A stretch of DNA of 64,000 bases, from positions 1,674,001 to 1,738,000 of the forward strand of contig JAPFFF010000016.1 in the NCBI GenBank assembly GCA_039105265.1. Direction: 5' to 3'. The notes beneath the pieces are model-generated. The model did not search any database and was not told where the DNA came from. It saw only the letters and a program-made list of their open reading frames with translations. Both the position numbers and the translations under genes were made by a program. Source of the stretch: Tritrichomonas musculus. Taxonomy: Eukaryota; Parabasalia; Tritrichomonadida; Tritrichomonadidae. Below, piece by piece: positions 18,386-30,563 of the stretch (the stretch's first letter is position 1; every line of letters begins with the position of its first letter).

Positions 18386-19648
18386 TTGAATCCTCCCTCA
18401 TTGCAAATTTTCTCATTCAGCATTAATATTCATCATGAATCTTCAAAAGATGCCTTTAACGAATGCCCAAATATTAAAGAAATTACAATGAATCCATATA
18501 AAACTCAGTTTGAATCAAATAATTTCAAATGCTTTCCATCTCTCAATCATTTGATATTTGATTCATCAATCACTTCAATCAGAAAAAGTGATTTTAATTA
18601 CTTCAATTCTTTTACTATAATTTCAATTCCAACATCAGTGAAATCTATCGAAATGGGAGCATTCCAAGATTGCACATCACTGACAAGAGTTACGATTCCA
18701 GAGTCAGTTACAGTTATTAACAATAATGCGTTTCAAGGATGCTCTAGTTTACCAGAAATCATTATTCCATCGAGTGTTAAGAGTATTGGCCAAAAAGCAT
18801 TTTGTGGATGCAAATCATTGAAGAAAGTAACAATTTTGGGATCTATTGAAACAATTCAAGATAACACCTTTCAAGGATGTTCTAGTTTATCCGAAATCAC
18901 GATTCCTTCCAATGTTAAGATTATTGGAAAAGATGAATTTCGTGAATGTACATCAATGACAAAATTTACGATTCCAGAATCAGTTACAATAATTAAAAAT
19001 AATGCATTTCAAGGATGCTCTAGTTTATCAGAAATCATAATTCCTTCCTCTACAACATCAATTGGAGATTATGCATTTGCTTCCTGTTCATCACTGAGTC
19101 AAATTATGATTACTTCTTCTATGGTATCAATTGGAAATCATTCATTCCATGATTGTAATGAAATCTCAACAAATTTTAATTATACAGGTTCAATACAAAC
19201 GTATATAATTCCAATAAAAGGTATATATAATATTAAATCTGTTGGAACTTCTGGTTCAGGAGGGAATACACCCTATACTTGCTATTCTAGTACTGAAGGT
19301 AAAGGAGCTGAAATCACAGGTAAGTTTTCTTTTGATACAGGTGATATAATTGACATAATTGTTGGTGGACAAGGTAAAAAGACATGCACGAATACAACAA
19401 AAATAGGGACTGGATGTGGTGGTCGAGGAGGAGGCACTTTTATATTCAAAAGAATTAAATCAATAACCAACAGTCGATATCAGTTCACCAAAAATAAAAT
19501 TCACTATGAAACTCTTCTCGTTGCTGCAGGAGGAGGGGGAGCAGAGGACACTTCTTATCATCACTTCTATTACTTCTATCATTTCTATCAATTTTATCAC
19601 TTTCACTTTCATTACTTTCATATTCTATGTATTCTTTTTTGGTTTTAA
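18386..19648 (+). pseudogene. BspA/glycine-rich remnant, copy 2
   Basis: Same architecture as copy 1, again with no ATG at the 5' end. It differs at a few residues: RVTIPESV for RVMIPESV, KDEFRE for KDAFRE, SSTTSIG for SSITSIG and SVGTSGSGG for SVVASGSGG. These variants are shared with copy 3. Confidence 0.75.
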
Positions 19649-19891
19649 TTGTCGATCAACATGAGATTCTTCCAACTGGTGAATGATTTCGGAATTACCG
19701 CCATGAATTGCATATTGCCACAATGAAGATGTTAATGCAGCTTTTTTTGTTCATAAATATTGAAATATTTGAGTTGAACCGAAGAATGCTGCATATTGTA
19801 TTAACGTAGGACATCCATTTTCAATTAAAAACGAATTAGTCTCAAATATTGAAAATTTATTTTTGAAATCAAGTGGTAATTTAGCAATGAC
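19546..19891 (-). pseudogene. Ankyrin (DUF3447-type) fragment, copy 2
   Basis: Same fragment and same internal stop as copy 1, so it was broken before the unit was duplicated. Confidence 0.7.
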
Positions 19892-20463
19892 TGGAAACTA
19901 TCCATCTGAGTATCAGATTAAATGAAAAATAGATACTGTCCATCTGTATATTCGTGAAGTGCCAAGACAATAACTTAATATTGTCCATTGAATGGACATT
20001 CTAAATGTTTGTTCGTCATCTTCTTTGTGCATCTGGCCATGAGTGACTGTGCTGGTCATCTTGATAGTTTGATCTGGTAGAATGAATTTTCTGCTTCCTA
20101 CAACAGAGAGGAGGAGTTCAACGAGCTTCTCAATGATTGATATTATATGCTGTATTAATGGACAAAATTGTCGTCTTGATAAATGTAAAAAAAAAAAAAA
20201 AAACATTATTTATCTTAAAAAAAGTCACTGTCGTTTAAAATGATTTTTTTTTTTAAGATAAATAATTAAAAAACAATTTAAATGTTTTAAAAAGATTTTT
20301 TACATTCATCAAAGGCTGTTTTTTTCCCATTTTTTTAAAATATGCTCAATTTGATATACTATATTAATATAAAAATTATTAGGTTAATTTTTTTTATTCG
20401 AAATGAACAGAATTAGTCCAAGATCCTGACAAAATTTCATCAATTATTTCTTCAACGATTGAC

Positions 20464-21655
20464 TCATTCAAGTATAAAAGGACGAAGAACATAAATTTTA
20501 TTGAACTCAATGTCGTCAATTATAACTTGTGAAGCATCATCTCCATTCAATTTCAAAAACACAGAAAAAGAGCCATTGAAATCATCATCTAAAAACCTGC
20601 TAAGTATTATGTACTTCTCAGTATTGCCTGGAGATGAACTAGGCTTCTTTAAAACAGTTTTTCCTGTCAAGAGACATAAATGGACCTCACAATCATTTGA
20701 TTCCAAAATTGGTGCCGAGAAAGGTGGCTGAATGAAATTCAAGTAATTAATAAAGGAGAACATTGGCAACGTCATTTCATCACCATCATTATTGTTATCG
20801 TAATCGTTGTTGTTATTGCTATTGAATGTTTTATGTACGTTGTAATGCCTGCAAAGATTTGATGGACTTAGAATGACATCCCAATCAATGAATTCGTTTT
20901 TATCTATCGAATTCTCGTTTTCATTTTTCGTGATTTTGTATCCTCTAGCGAAGTGGTCGAAAATAGCAGCACAACGCAGAAACTGGAGCCATTTATAATT
21001 GCTGTCTAGATCATCTTTAAAGTTGAAAATGAAATCATCAGAATCAAAAGTGTCAAGTTCAACATTTTTTTCAATAAGAACAGATGCAACGTAAAACATC
21101 ATGAGAAGTGAATTGATTTGTATTTCTTCCCATTTTATCATTCACAAATATTCGTGCCAATTCAGTACTAACGTCATCATCAGCATCGTCTTTAAGATGA
21201 TTTCCTCTTAAAATAAAAGAGAGCATTCGTGCAAAATTGTCAACTTGGCTTTGGCGCTCTGAATTCGATTCGCCTATCTTCGGTTTCGAATTTAGAGTGG
21301 ATTCAGAATCAATTATTTCAGACACTTCTTTTCGCATCACATGCCAAATGCACAAATAAATATTTCTCAGAGTCATTTGTGTTATAACATCATCCAAGCA
21401 TCCTGGGTTTGATCTGTGTCTCATTTCGAGAATTTCAATCTGAGAAGCTAAAGAAAAAAGTGCAAATTTGACATCGTTGTAATATGCTTTTTCATCGAAT
21501 ATTCCAGCAATAATCGGAATAGAAGAGTTACGAGGGCAGCGATCAAAAGGACAATAGAATTTGCCCGTATGAATGCATTTTGAATGAATAGGATTCAGAC
21601 AAATACGAACACAATTTAAAAATTGTTTAAGACTTAGGAATTTCAGAAAAATCAT
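20464..21655 (-). pseudogene. UBR-type E3 relic, copy 2
   Basis: Two frames (20464-21141 and 21071-21655) with the same split as copy 1. Small differences (NSKPKIG for NLKPKIG, HLKDDADDDVSTELA for HLNDDADDDVSTEFA) are shared with copy 3. Confidence 0.55.
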
Positions 21656-21659
21656 CAAC

Positions 21660-24057
21660 GTTATCCAAAAAGATACACATACTCTAACTTTTACAGGAAA
21701 TGGTAGAACAGGCGATTACAATGATTGGATAAATTGGTATTATTCCCCTCGGCGCGCCCATGCAGACTCTATAGAAACGATAATTGTTAATGATGGTGTG
21801 ACATATCTTGGAAATTATATATTTGATTACATGCATAAAGCAACTCAGATCAACATTCCACAATCAGTTACCTCTTTTGGCAACAATGTTTTCCAAAATT
21901 GTTATTCACTTAAAAACGTTACATTTCCATCCACCATAACCTCTTTACCAAAATGCTTTTTTGCATTCTGTAATTCATTAGAATCTTTCACGATAGATGA
22001 TAAAATAGAAATAATAGGTGAAGGCTGTTTTTTAGATTGTTCAAATTTACCATCAATAAAAATACCAGATTCAGTCACAGCCATTGAATATAAAGCATTT
22101 GCTGGTTGTTCATCTTTAACGTCTTTTACATTTCCAGAATCGTGTCTAACTTTAGGTGGCAGTGTTTTAGAATCCTGCATTCAAATGACATCTGTTAAGT
22201 TACCATCACAAATAACTGAAATTCCATCAAGATTTTTCCATAATAATAAATTATTGCCTAATGTAGAAATACCTGAAACTGTTGAAAAAATTGGCGAAAA
22301 TTGTTTTTCCAAATGTTTTTCTTTAGAGCCACTTTTGATACCATCAAAAGTGACATTTTTTGGAACAAATGCTTTTTCTGAGAACACTTTTTCATCATTC
22401 AATATACAAAATAATGTACATTCTATCAATCTCGGTTGTTTTGAAAATTGTGAACAGTTACTGTCAATCGTTTTACATAACAATTTAACGGTCATTAAAA
22501 ATTATTGCTTCAATAATTGTTATTAAATTAGAAACCGTTATTTTCCCTCAATCAGTTTAACATCATTGAAAATTCTGTGTTTTATCAATGCTCTGTTCTA
22601 GACAAAGTTATTTTTCCTTATAACTTGACGAGCATTGGATCTGAAAGCTTTTTGAATTGCTTTGAATTAAAGTCAATTATAATTCCAGATAGTTGCACTT
22701 TTATTGGCGACAGATGTTTTCATGATTGCAATAAGTTGAGTTCTGTTAAATAATCTGTAAATCTTAGATCATTAAATTACCAAACTTTTGTTGATTGTTG
22801 AATTCCCGCCAAATTTGAATTATATTGGTAGTGAATGCTATGCAAGTTGTGCCAAATTGGATAATATTTCATTGCCAAAAACATTGAATCAAATTGAATC
22901 AGCTGCTTCTCGTAATTGTAAATCATTGACTTCAATTGTCATTCCATTCAATGTTTCAACAATTTCCAATTACTGTTTTTCAAAATGTACAAGTTTGGCT
23001 TCAATTGAGGTTGAGAAAGGCGTTAAAGAAATTGGACCACGTGCATTTGAAGAGAGTAATTCATTTACTTCAATTGCTATTCCAGAAGGTGTCATAAAAT
23101 TCGGTGAATATTGCTTTAGATTGTGTACTTCTTTGGTTAACATTGAAACTCCTGAAGGTGTTCAAAAATTTGATAACGGAGCATTTATGGACAATCCTTC
23201 ATTGGACAAACTTTACATTCCAAACAGCACAACAAGCATTGGTAATGAGCTATGTCAAAGTTGCACTTATTTGAAGTCAGTTACATTGAGTTGCAATTTG
23301 AAAATCATTCCGTATTCTGCTTTTCGTTATTGCAATTTTTTGGTTGATATTGAATTGCCAAATTTGATAACAATCATTGAAGGTTATGATTTTGAATTCT
23401 GCACATCATTGCCATCATCAAAACTGCCTGAATCAATAGAAAGAATTGATCAAGATGCATTTAAAAATTGTGAAAAAATTGAAAGAATAATTATTCCACA
23501 AAAAGTGACAAAAATTGAATACGAAACTTTTCTTTCTTGTTTTTCATTGGCATCAATAAAATTGCCTGATAATGTGACAGCAATTGGACCTGGTGCTTTT
23601 AAAAACGATTATGAATTAATTGAGATTAATTGGCCAACTAACCTAACAAAAATTGAATACAGAGTCTTTGAAAATTGTTATTCATTTCCTCCAATTATCT
23701 TTCAAAATAAGCTTATCGAAATTGGTTCCAATGCATTTACTAATTGCATTCGATTGGGGTCAGTTCGGTTACCAGAAAGTCTTGTGAAAATTGAGGACGG
23801 AGCCTTTTATTTGTGTCGGTTATTACGGTCAATTGAAATTCCTCCAAAAGTTGAAGGAATTCCAACATCTGCATTTCAAGACTGCAACAATCTAAAGACT
23901 GTTAGAATGAACGATAATATTTCATATATTAACAGCCATGCATTTCATTTGTGCTATAGTTTGCGATCAATCAAAATTCCTAAAAAATGCTCTGTTGTTT
24001 CTAGTTACGCTTTTTCACAGTGCCATCACATCTCAATAGTTGTTCTTCAAGAAGGTC
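21660..24057 (+). pseudogene. Second BspA-type gene, broken, copy 2
   Basis: It carries the same early frameshift and stop as copy 1, plus one extra inserted base near 22521 (TGTTATTAAATTAG where copy 1 has TGTTACAAATTAG). The first open part therefore ends earlier, at 22526. Copy 3 shares this extra lesion. The last part (22788-24057) is open for about 420 codons, as in copy 1. Confidence 0.8.
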
Positions 24058-24059
24058 TC

Positions 24060-24191
24060 ACTGTATCATGTAAAAATATAAAAATTATGTAAAAATATGT
24101 AAAAATTATGTAAAAATATAAAAAGATTAAAAATAATTTTAATCTGAGAAAATGCAAATTATTATGTAAAAATATTTTTACATGATACAGT
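24060..24191. mobile_element. Palindromic MITE-like element, copy 2
   Basis: Same 132-bp fold-back sequence as at 15153, again at the end of the unit and cutting the BspA gene. Confidence 0.6.
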
Positions 24192-24407
24192 TTTATTACA
24201 TCAGAAAAATGGATCAATTATCGATATCGAAAATCGAGACTTAACGAGCCTACTCTCACAAAATAAAATAAATAAATAAATAAAAAAAGAACATTAAAAT
24301 GAAAATGAAACTAAAAATATCGTAACAAAAGTGAAGCAGGTGCATTTCATATTTTAATAAGATAATCAATCAAGTTTTGAATTAATTTTATTTTAATTAT
24401 AAATTGC

Positions 24408-26474
24408 TCAGTGTTGATAGCGGACTGGCGTGTTTGGTGTGTTTGGCGGCGGATCTCCACCGATGAAAACAGCACTCATATACTGACCTGCAACGCAGAA
24501 TGTGGCACCGCCTGTGATCGTCGTCTCTGCTGGCGAATAAACGTTTTCGTCGCTTGGGCCACTGCTGAGGAGGAGTTGGCCATAATAGTTGTATCCACAG
24601 GCGAGGACTCTGCCTTCACGCGTCTCGAAAAGTGAATGATAACATCCGGCGTAGGCTGCCCTGACTTCCTGACCAGAAAGTGACGAAATCACTGTGAAAG
24701 AGGGAACTTCACTTCTTCCTTGCTCAAAGCCGAGCTGGCCATGACTGTTTGATCCACGCCCAAAGACTCGGCCTTCACTGCTGACTGCCAGGCAGTGATC
24801 GTACGAGCCAGACAGCCAGACGAATTTTTGGCCTGACAGTTCTGAAACCTCTGAAAATTTGAGGACGCAGCTTCCTGATTCGACGACTGCCGCGAAGACC
24901 CGCCCGCTCCAGCTCAGCGCAAAAACTGATTTGTCGAGGCAGGCAACCATCGTCGCCTTCTCGCCGCCAGGAAGAGAAACAGCATCGATGCGCGACGATG
25001 GCGAATTTGCGACTGAGCTACGGTTGATGAAGATGACTTCACCGTCGGTGCAGATCGCAGCTGCATGACAATAACCGCCGAAAAGTGACACTGGTTCGTG
25101 GCTGCCGATGTCAAGAAAAACTGGGGTGCCTCCGTTTATTCCATAATCGCAGAAAACGAGCTGCCTCCCGCTCCCACAACTTTTTGTGAACATGTAGAGA
25201 GTGCCGCAATCAGTGCAGACAGCGGAAACAGGCGCCAGCGGACGCCCGCTGCTGTCATTCATCGAAAATTCTGAAAACTGACTGATGCCTGTCTTCGCGA
25301 GCGAGCCGCTGATTCGGCCGTCGTTGTTGTAGCCAACTCCGATCAGAGAGCCGGAACGAGTGACAGAAACCGAGTGCATGTAGTAGGCTGAGTAAGACAG
25401 GAGCGAAGACGGATCCAGCTGCAAATTCTGAGGAGGGTGGATGACTGCATTATTATGCTTGTTTTTGCTGGGGTTTTCGCCAATCTGACGGTATTCATCA
25501 TATCCGCCAACGACGATATTTTCAGCGTATCGTTGAATGTGACGATAGAAACCGTTTCCTTCTCTTTCGTTTGACTTGGACGATTTTTGCCGTGAATCTT
25601 TCGTGCTGAAGTAGAAGCACTTCCTGATCTTGTTCCAGAGTGGGACTGTCATTTCACTCGGATTGAATTTGTCAATGAACTCTTTCAATCTGTCTTCACT
25701 CAAAAAGTCAAAATTGACCTCTTCATAGAAATAAATGTCATTCAAGCAGCCTTCCATTGAAAATTGGCACTTTTCTTCTTCTCCCTCATTTTTGCTCATG
25801 AATTTGTCAATCAGGTCAAGAAGCCAGTCTTCGCTTTCAATCGTCAGCTTGGGGTTCTTCAAAATTGAATAAAAAACGGTCCTCGAAAGGTAAATTATTT
25901 GATCTGTATCAACCGAATATAATTTTGACGCAATATATTCAATAGTTTTACTCTGATTCCACATTTCTGCTGATTCTGAATTCACTTCGGTAAATGAAAC
26001 AAAATCGAGTTTTTCGCGGATTTTCTTCTCAAAATTTTCTTCTTCTTCTTCATCTTCATCGTCAAAAAGTTCGTCAAGTTTCGTGAACATTTCTTTGTTT
26101 TTTAAAAGAATTGAGATGATTTGCAGCTGAAAACGCTGTTCTTTGTCGATATCAATCGAGTTACCTTTACTGATCGATTCAAAAAGAGAAAATACTTCTT
26201 CACTCATTTTAGATAAATAGCTCTTTTCTGACTGATTAGTACAATTTTTGTTAGAAAAATGAATGGAAGTAATTGTTGGATCTGATTGATGAATTTGTGA
26301 AACATACGGAGAAATAAATTCTGCAAAGAGATTTTTCATTTTGACCTCGTGCTCTCCGAAAATAAATTTAAAATCATCTCCATAACTTTGATTTTGGACT
26401 AGGTTTTTTAATCCTGCTGATGATAATATGAACGACTTTTTGCTCATAATAATATAACAATAAAATTTTGCCAT
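24408..26474 (-). CDS. BTB-like/RCC1-repeat protein, copy 3
   Basis: 688 aa and open to the normal stop. The last blade reads CVAGQYMSAVFIGG, against CVAGCHMSAVFIGG in copy 1. It has SHEPVSLFGG where copies 1 and 2 have SKEPVSLFGG. With copies 1 and 4 it is one of three copies that could encode a full protein. Confidence 0.85.
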   Translation of the reverse strand: MAKFYCYIIMSKKSFILSSAGLKNLVQNQSYGDDFKFIFGEHEVKMKNLFAEFISPYVSQIHQSDPTITSIHFSNKNCTNQSEKSYLSKMSEEVFSLFESISKGNSIDIDKEQRFQLQIISILLKNKEMFTKLDELFDDEDEEEEENFEKKIREKLDFVSFTEVNSESAEMWNQSKTIEYIASKLYSVDTDQIIYLSRTVFYSILKNPKLTIESEDWLLDLIDKFMSKNEGEEEKCQFSMEGCLNDIYFYEEVNFDFLSEDRLKEFIDKFNPSEMTVPLWNKIRKCFYFSTKDSRQKSSKSNEREGNGFYRHIQRYAENIVVGGYDEYRQIGENPSKNKHNNAVIHPPQNLQLDPSSLLSYSAYYMHSVSVTRSGSLIGVGYNNDGRISGSLAKTGISQFSEFSMNDSSGRPLAPVSAVCTDCGTLYMFTKSCGSGRQLVFCDYGINGGTPVFLDIGSHEPVSLFGGYCHAAAICTDGEVIFINRSSVANSPSSRIDAVSLPGGEKATMVACLDKSVFALSWSGRVFAAVVESGSCVLKFSEVSELSGQKFVWLSGSYDHCLAVSSEGRVFGRGSNSHGQLGFEQGRSEVPSFTVISSLSGQEVRAAYAGCYHSLFETREGRVLACGYNYYGQLLLSSGPSDENVYSPAETTITGGATFCVAGQYMSAVFIGGDPPPNTPNTPVRYQH

Positions 26475-27289
26475 ATTTTTTGTTCATTCAATTTTCATAT
26501 CGAAGATTGTAACTTTCACAAATTATGATCGTAATCTTATACAATTTTTTTTTTAAAGAAAAAAGTAATTTCTCAATAACAATTTTATATAGTTCTATTT
26601 ATTTTAAAAATATATATTTCTATGTATCTACAGGAAGTCTTTCTAATATTTAGACACTTAATTTTTCAATTTAACCAATTAACATGTTATTGATGTTATA
26701 TAAATGATTGATATCCATATATAATCTTTTACATAACATTTAGAGATATTTTTTACTTGAGTATCTAATTTTTCCTGATCTTAGACATTATAGAGATTGG
26801 AATGCTTGGTAATTTTTTTTTTAAAAAAAATAAATAAAAGAGTTTGCCGAAATAAATATCTTGAGTTTTCTTTAAGAAAATATGAAAAAAAGATATTTAG
26901 AATTAGAGAGCTACAATTAGAATACCAATAATGATGTTGCAATTAGTATAACTGTAATAAAAGAGGAAGTAACAAGAATAACTGTTATAAAAGAGACCAC
27001 AATGAGAGAGGATGAAAAGCTGGTAATGAAAATAATTGCAAAAAGGAAGGTTGTAAAGAGAATATCTGTATTAATGATGATTAATTAATGATAAGATCTT
27101 GTGAAAAAGGTATTTCCCTTTTGAAAATAAAAAACATTATTAAAAAAAGGTTTTTTTTATGTGTATCAAAAATACGTTATTTTTCATACATTTCTAGGAT
27201 TTTCCAAAACATGAACATAGTATGATTATAATCATTTTTATAAAGTAGGGTTTTTCTCATTACAGATATTCAAATTCCATTCTCTCTCA

Positions 27290-28552
27290 TTGAATCCTCC
27301 CTCATTGCAAATTTTCTCATTCAGCATTAATATTCATCATGAATCTTCAAAAGATGCCTTTAACGAATGCCCAAATATTAAAGAAATTACAATGAATCCA
27401 TATAAAACTCAGTTTGAATCAAATAATTTCAAATGCTTTCCATCTCTCAATCATTTGATATTTGATTCATCAATCACTTCAATCAGAAAAAGTGATTTTA
27501 ATTACTTCAATTCTTTTACTATAATTTCAATTCCAACATCAGTGAAATCTATCGAAATGGGAGCATTCCAAGATTGCACATCACTGACAAGAGTTACGAT
27601 TCCAGAGTCAGTTACAGTTATTAACAATAATGCGTTTCAAGGATGCTCTAGTTTACCAGAAATCATTATTCCATCGAGTGTTAAGAGTATTGGCCAAAAA
27701 GCATTTTGTGGATGCAAATCATTGAAGAAAGTAACAATTTTGGGATCTATTGAAACAATTCAAGATAACACCTTTCAAGGATGTTCTAGTTTATCCGAAA
27801 TCACGATTCCTTCCAATGTTAAGATTATTGGAAAAGATGAATTTCGTGAATGTACATCAATGACAAAATTTACGATTCCAGAATCAGTTACAATAATTAA
27901 AAATAATGCATTTCAAGGATGCTCTAGTTTATCAGAAATCATAATTCCTTCCTCTACAACATCAATTGGAGATTATGCATTTGCTTCCTGTTCATCACTG
28001 AGTCAAATTATGATTACTTCTTCTATGGTATCAATTGGAAATCATTCATTCCATGATTGTAATGAAATCTCAACAAATTTTAATTATACAGGTTCAATAC
28101 AAACGTATATAATTCCAATAAAAGGTATATATAATATTAAATCTGTTGGAACTTCTGGTTCAGGAGGGAATACACCCTATACTTGCTATTCTAGTACTGA
28201 AGGTAAAGGAGCTGAAATCACAGGTAAGTTTTCTTTTGATACAGGTGATATAATTGACATAATTGTTGGTGGACAAGGTAAAAAGACATGCACGAATACA
28301 ACAAAAATAGGGACTGGATGTGGTGGTCGAGGAGGAGGCACTTTTATATTCAAAAGAATTAAATCAATAACCAACAGTCGATATCAGTTCACCAAAAATA
28401 AAATTCACTATGAAACTCTTCTCGTTGCTGCAGGAGGAGGGGGAGCAGAGGACACTTCTTATCATCACTTCTATTACTTCTATCATTTCTATCAATTTTA
28501 TCACTTTCACTTTCATTACTTTCATATTCTATGTATTCTTTTTTGGTTTTAA
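27290..28552 (+). pseudogene. BspA/glycine-rich remnant, copy 3
   Basis: The translation is identical to copy 2 over all 420 codons; no ATG at the 5' end, and the same antisense ankyrin tail. Confidence 0.75.
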
Positions 28553-28795
28553 TTGTCGATCAACATGAGATTCTTCCAACTGGTGAATGATTTCGGAATT
28601 ACCGCCATGAATTGCATATTGCCACAATGAAGATGTTAATGCAGCTTTTTTTGTTCATAAATATTGAAATATTTGAGTTGAACCGAAGAATGCTGCATAT
28701 TGTATTAACGTAGGACATCCATTTTCAATTAAAAACGAATTAGTCTCAAATATTGAAAATTTATTTTTGAAATCAAGTGGTAATTTAGCAATGAC
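28450..28795 (-). pseudogene. Ankyrin (DUF3447-type) fragment, copy 3
   Basis: Same fragment as copies 1 and 2, with the same internal stop. Confidence 0.7.
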
Positions 28796-29367
28796 TGGAA
28801 ACTATCCATCTGAGTATCAGATTAAATGAAAAATAGATACTGTCCATCTGTATATTCGTGAAGTGCCAAGACAATAACTTAATATTGTCCATTGAATGGA
28901 CATTCTAAATGTTTGTTCGTCATCTTCTTTGTGCATCTGGCCATGAGTGACTGTGCTGGTCATCTTGATAGTTTGATCTGGTAGAATGAATTTTCTGCTT
29001 CCTACAACAGAGAGGAGGAGTTCAACGAGCTTCTCAATGATTGATATTATATGCTGTATTAATGGACAAAATTGTCGTCTTGATAAATGTAAAAAAAAAA
29101 AAAAAAACATTATTTATCTTAAAAAAAGTCACTGTCGTTTAAAATGATTTTTTTTTTTAAGATAAATAATTAAAAAACAATTTAAATGTTTTAAAAAGAT
29201 TTTTTACATTCATCAAAGGCTGTTTTTTTCCCATTTTTTTAAAATATGCTCAATTTGATATACTATATTAATATAAAAATTATTAGGTTAATTTTTTTTA
29301 TTCGAAATGAACAGAATTAGTCCAAGATCCTGACAAAATTTCATCAATTATTTCTTCAACGATTGAC

Positions 29368-30559
29368 TCATTCAAGTATAAAAGGACGAAGAACATAAAT
29401 TTTATTGAACTCAATGTCGTCAATTATAACTTGTGAAGCATCATCTCCATTCAATTTCAAAAACACAGAAAAAGAGCCATTGAAATCATCATCTAAAAAC
29501 CTGCTAAGTATTATGTACTTCTCAGTATTGCCTGGAGATGAACTAGGCTTCTTTAAAACAGTTTTTCCTGTCAAGAGACATAAATGGACCTCACAATCAT
29601 TTGATTCCAAAATTGGTGCCGAGAAAGGTGGCTGAATGAAATTCAAGTAATTAATAAAGGAGAACATTGGCAACGTCATTTCATCACCATCATTATTGTT
29701 ATCGTAATCGTTGTTGTTATTGCTATTGAATGTTTTATGTACGTTGTAATGCCTGCAAAGATTTGATGGACTTAGAATGACATCCCAATCAATGAATTCG
29801 TTTTTATCTATCGAATTCTCGTTTTCATTTTTCGTGATTTTGTATCCTCTAGCGAAGTGGTCGAAAATAGCAGCACAACGCAGAAACTGGAGCCATTTAT
29901 AATTGCTGTCTAGATCATCTTTAAAGTTGAAAATGAAATCATCAGAATCAAAAGTGTCAAGTTCAACATTTTTTTCAATAAGAACAGATGCAACGTAAAA
30001 CATCATGAGAAGTGAATTGATTTGTATTTCTTCCCATTTTATCATTCACAAATATTCGTGCCAATTCAGTACTAACGTCATCATCAGCATCGTCTTTAAG
30101 ATGATTTCCTCTTAAAATAAAAGAGAGCATTCGTGCAAAATTGTCAACTTGGCTTTGGCGCTCTGAATTCGATTCGCCTATCTTCGGTTTCGAATTTAGA
30201 GTGGATTCAGAATCAATTATTTCAGACACTTCTTTTCGCATCACATGCCAAATGCACAAATAAATATTTCTCAGAGTCATTTGTGTTATAACATCATCCA
30301 AGCATCCTGGGTTTGATCTGTGTCTCATTTCGAGAATTTCAATCTGAGAAGCTAAAGAAAAAAGTGCAAATTTGACATCGTTGTAATATGCTTTTTCATC
30401 GAATATTCCAGCAATAATCGGAATAGAAGAGTTACGAGGGCAGCGATCAAAAGGACAATAGAATTTGCCCGTATGAATGCATTTTGAATGAATAGGATTC
30501 AGACAAATACGAACACAATTTAAAAATTGTTTAAGACTTAGGAATTTCAGAAAAATCAT
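29368..30559 (-). pseudogene. UBR-type E3 relic, copy 3
   Basis: Frames 29368-30045 and 29975-30559; the translation is identical to copy 2. Confidence 0.55.
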
Positions 30560-30563
30560 CAAC

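Larger units (their letters stand above)
15316..24222. repeat. Tandem 8.9-kb unit, copy 2
   Basis: 8907 bp, almost identical to copy 3. The AAAT microsatellite near 15354 is shorter than in copy 1 and one repeat longer than in copies 3 and 4. Confidence 0.97.
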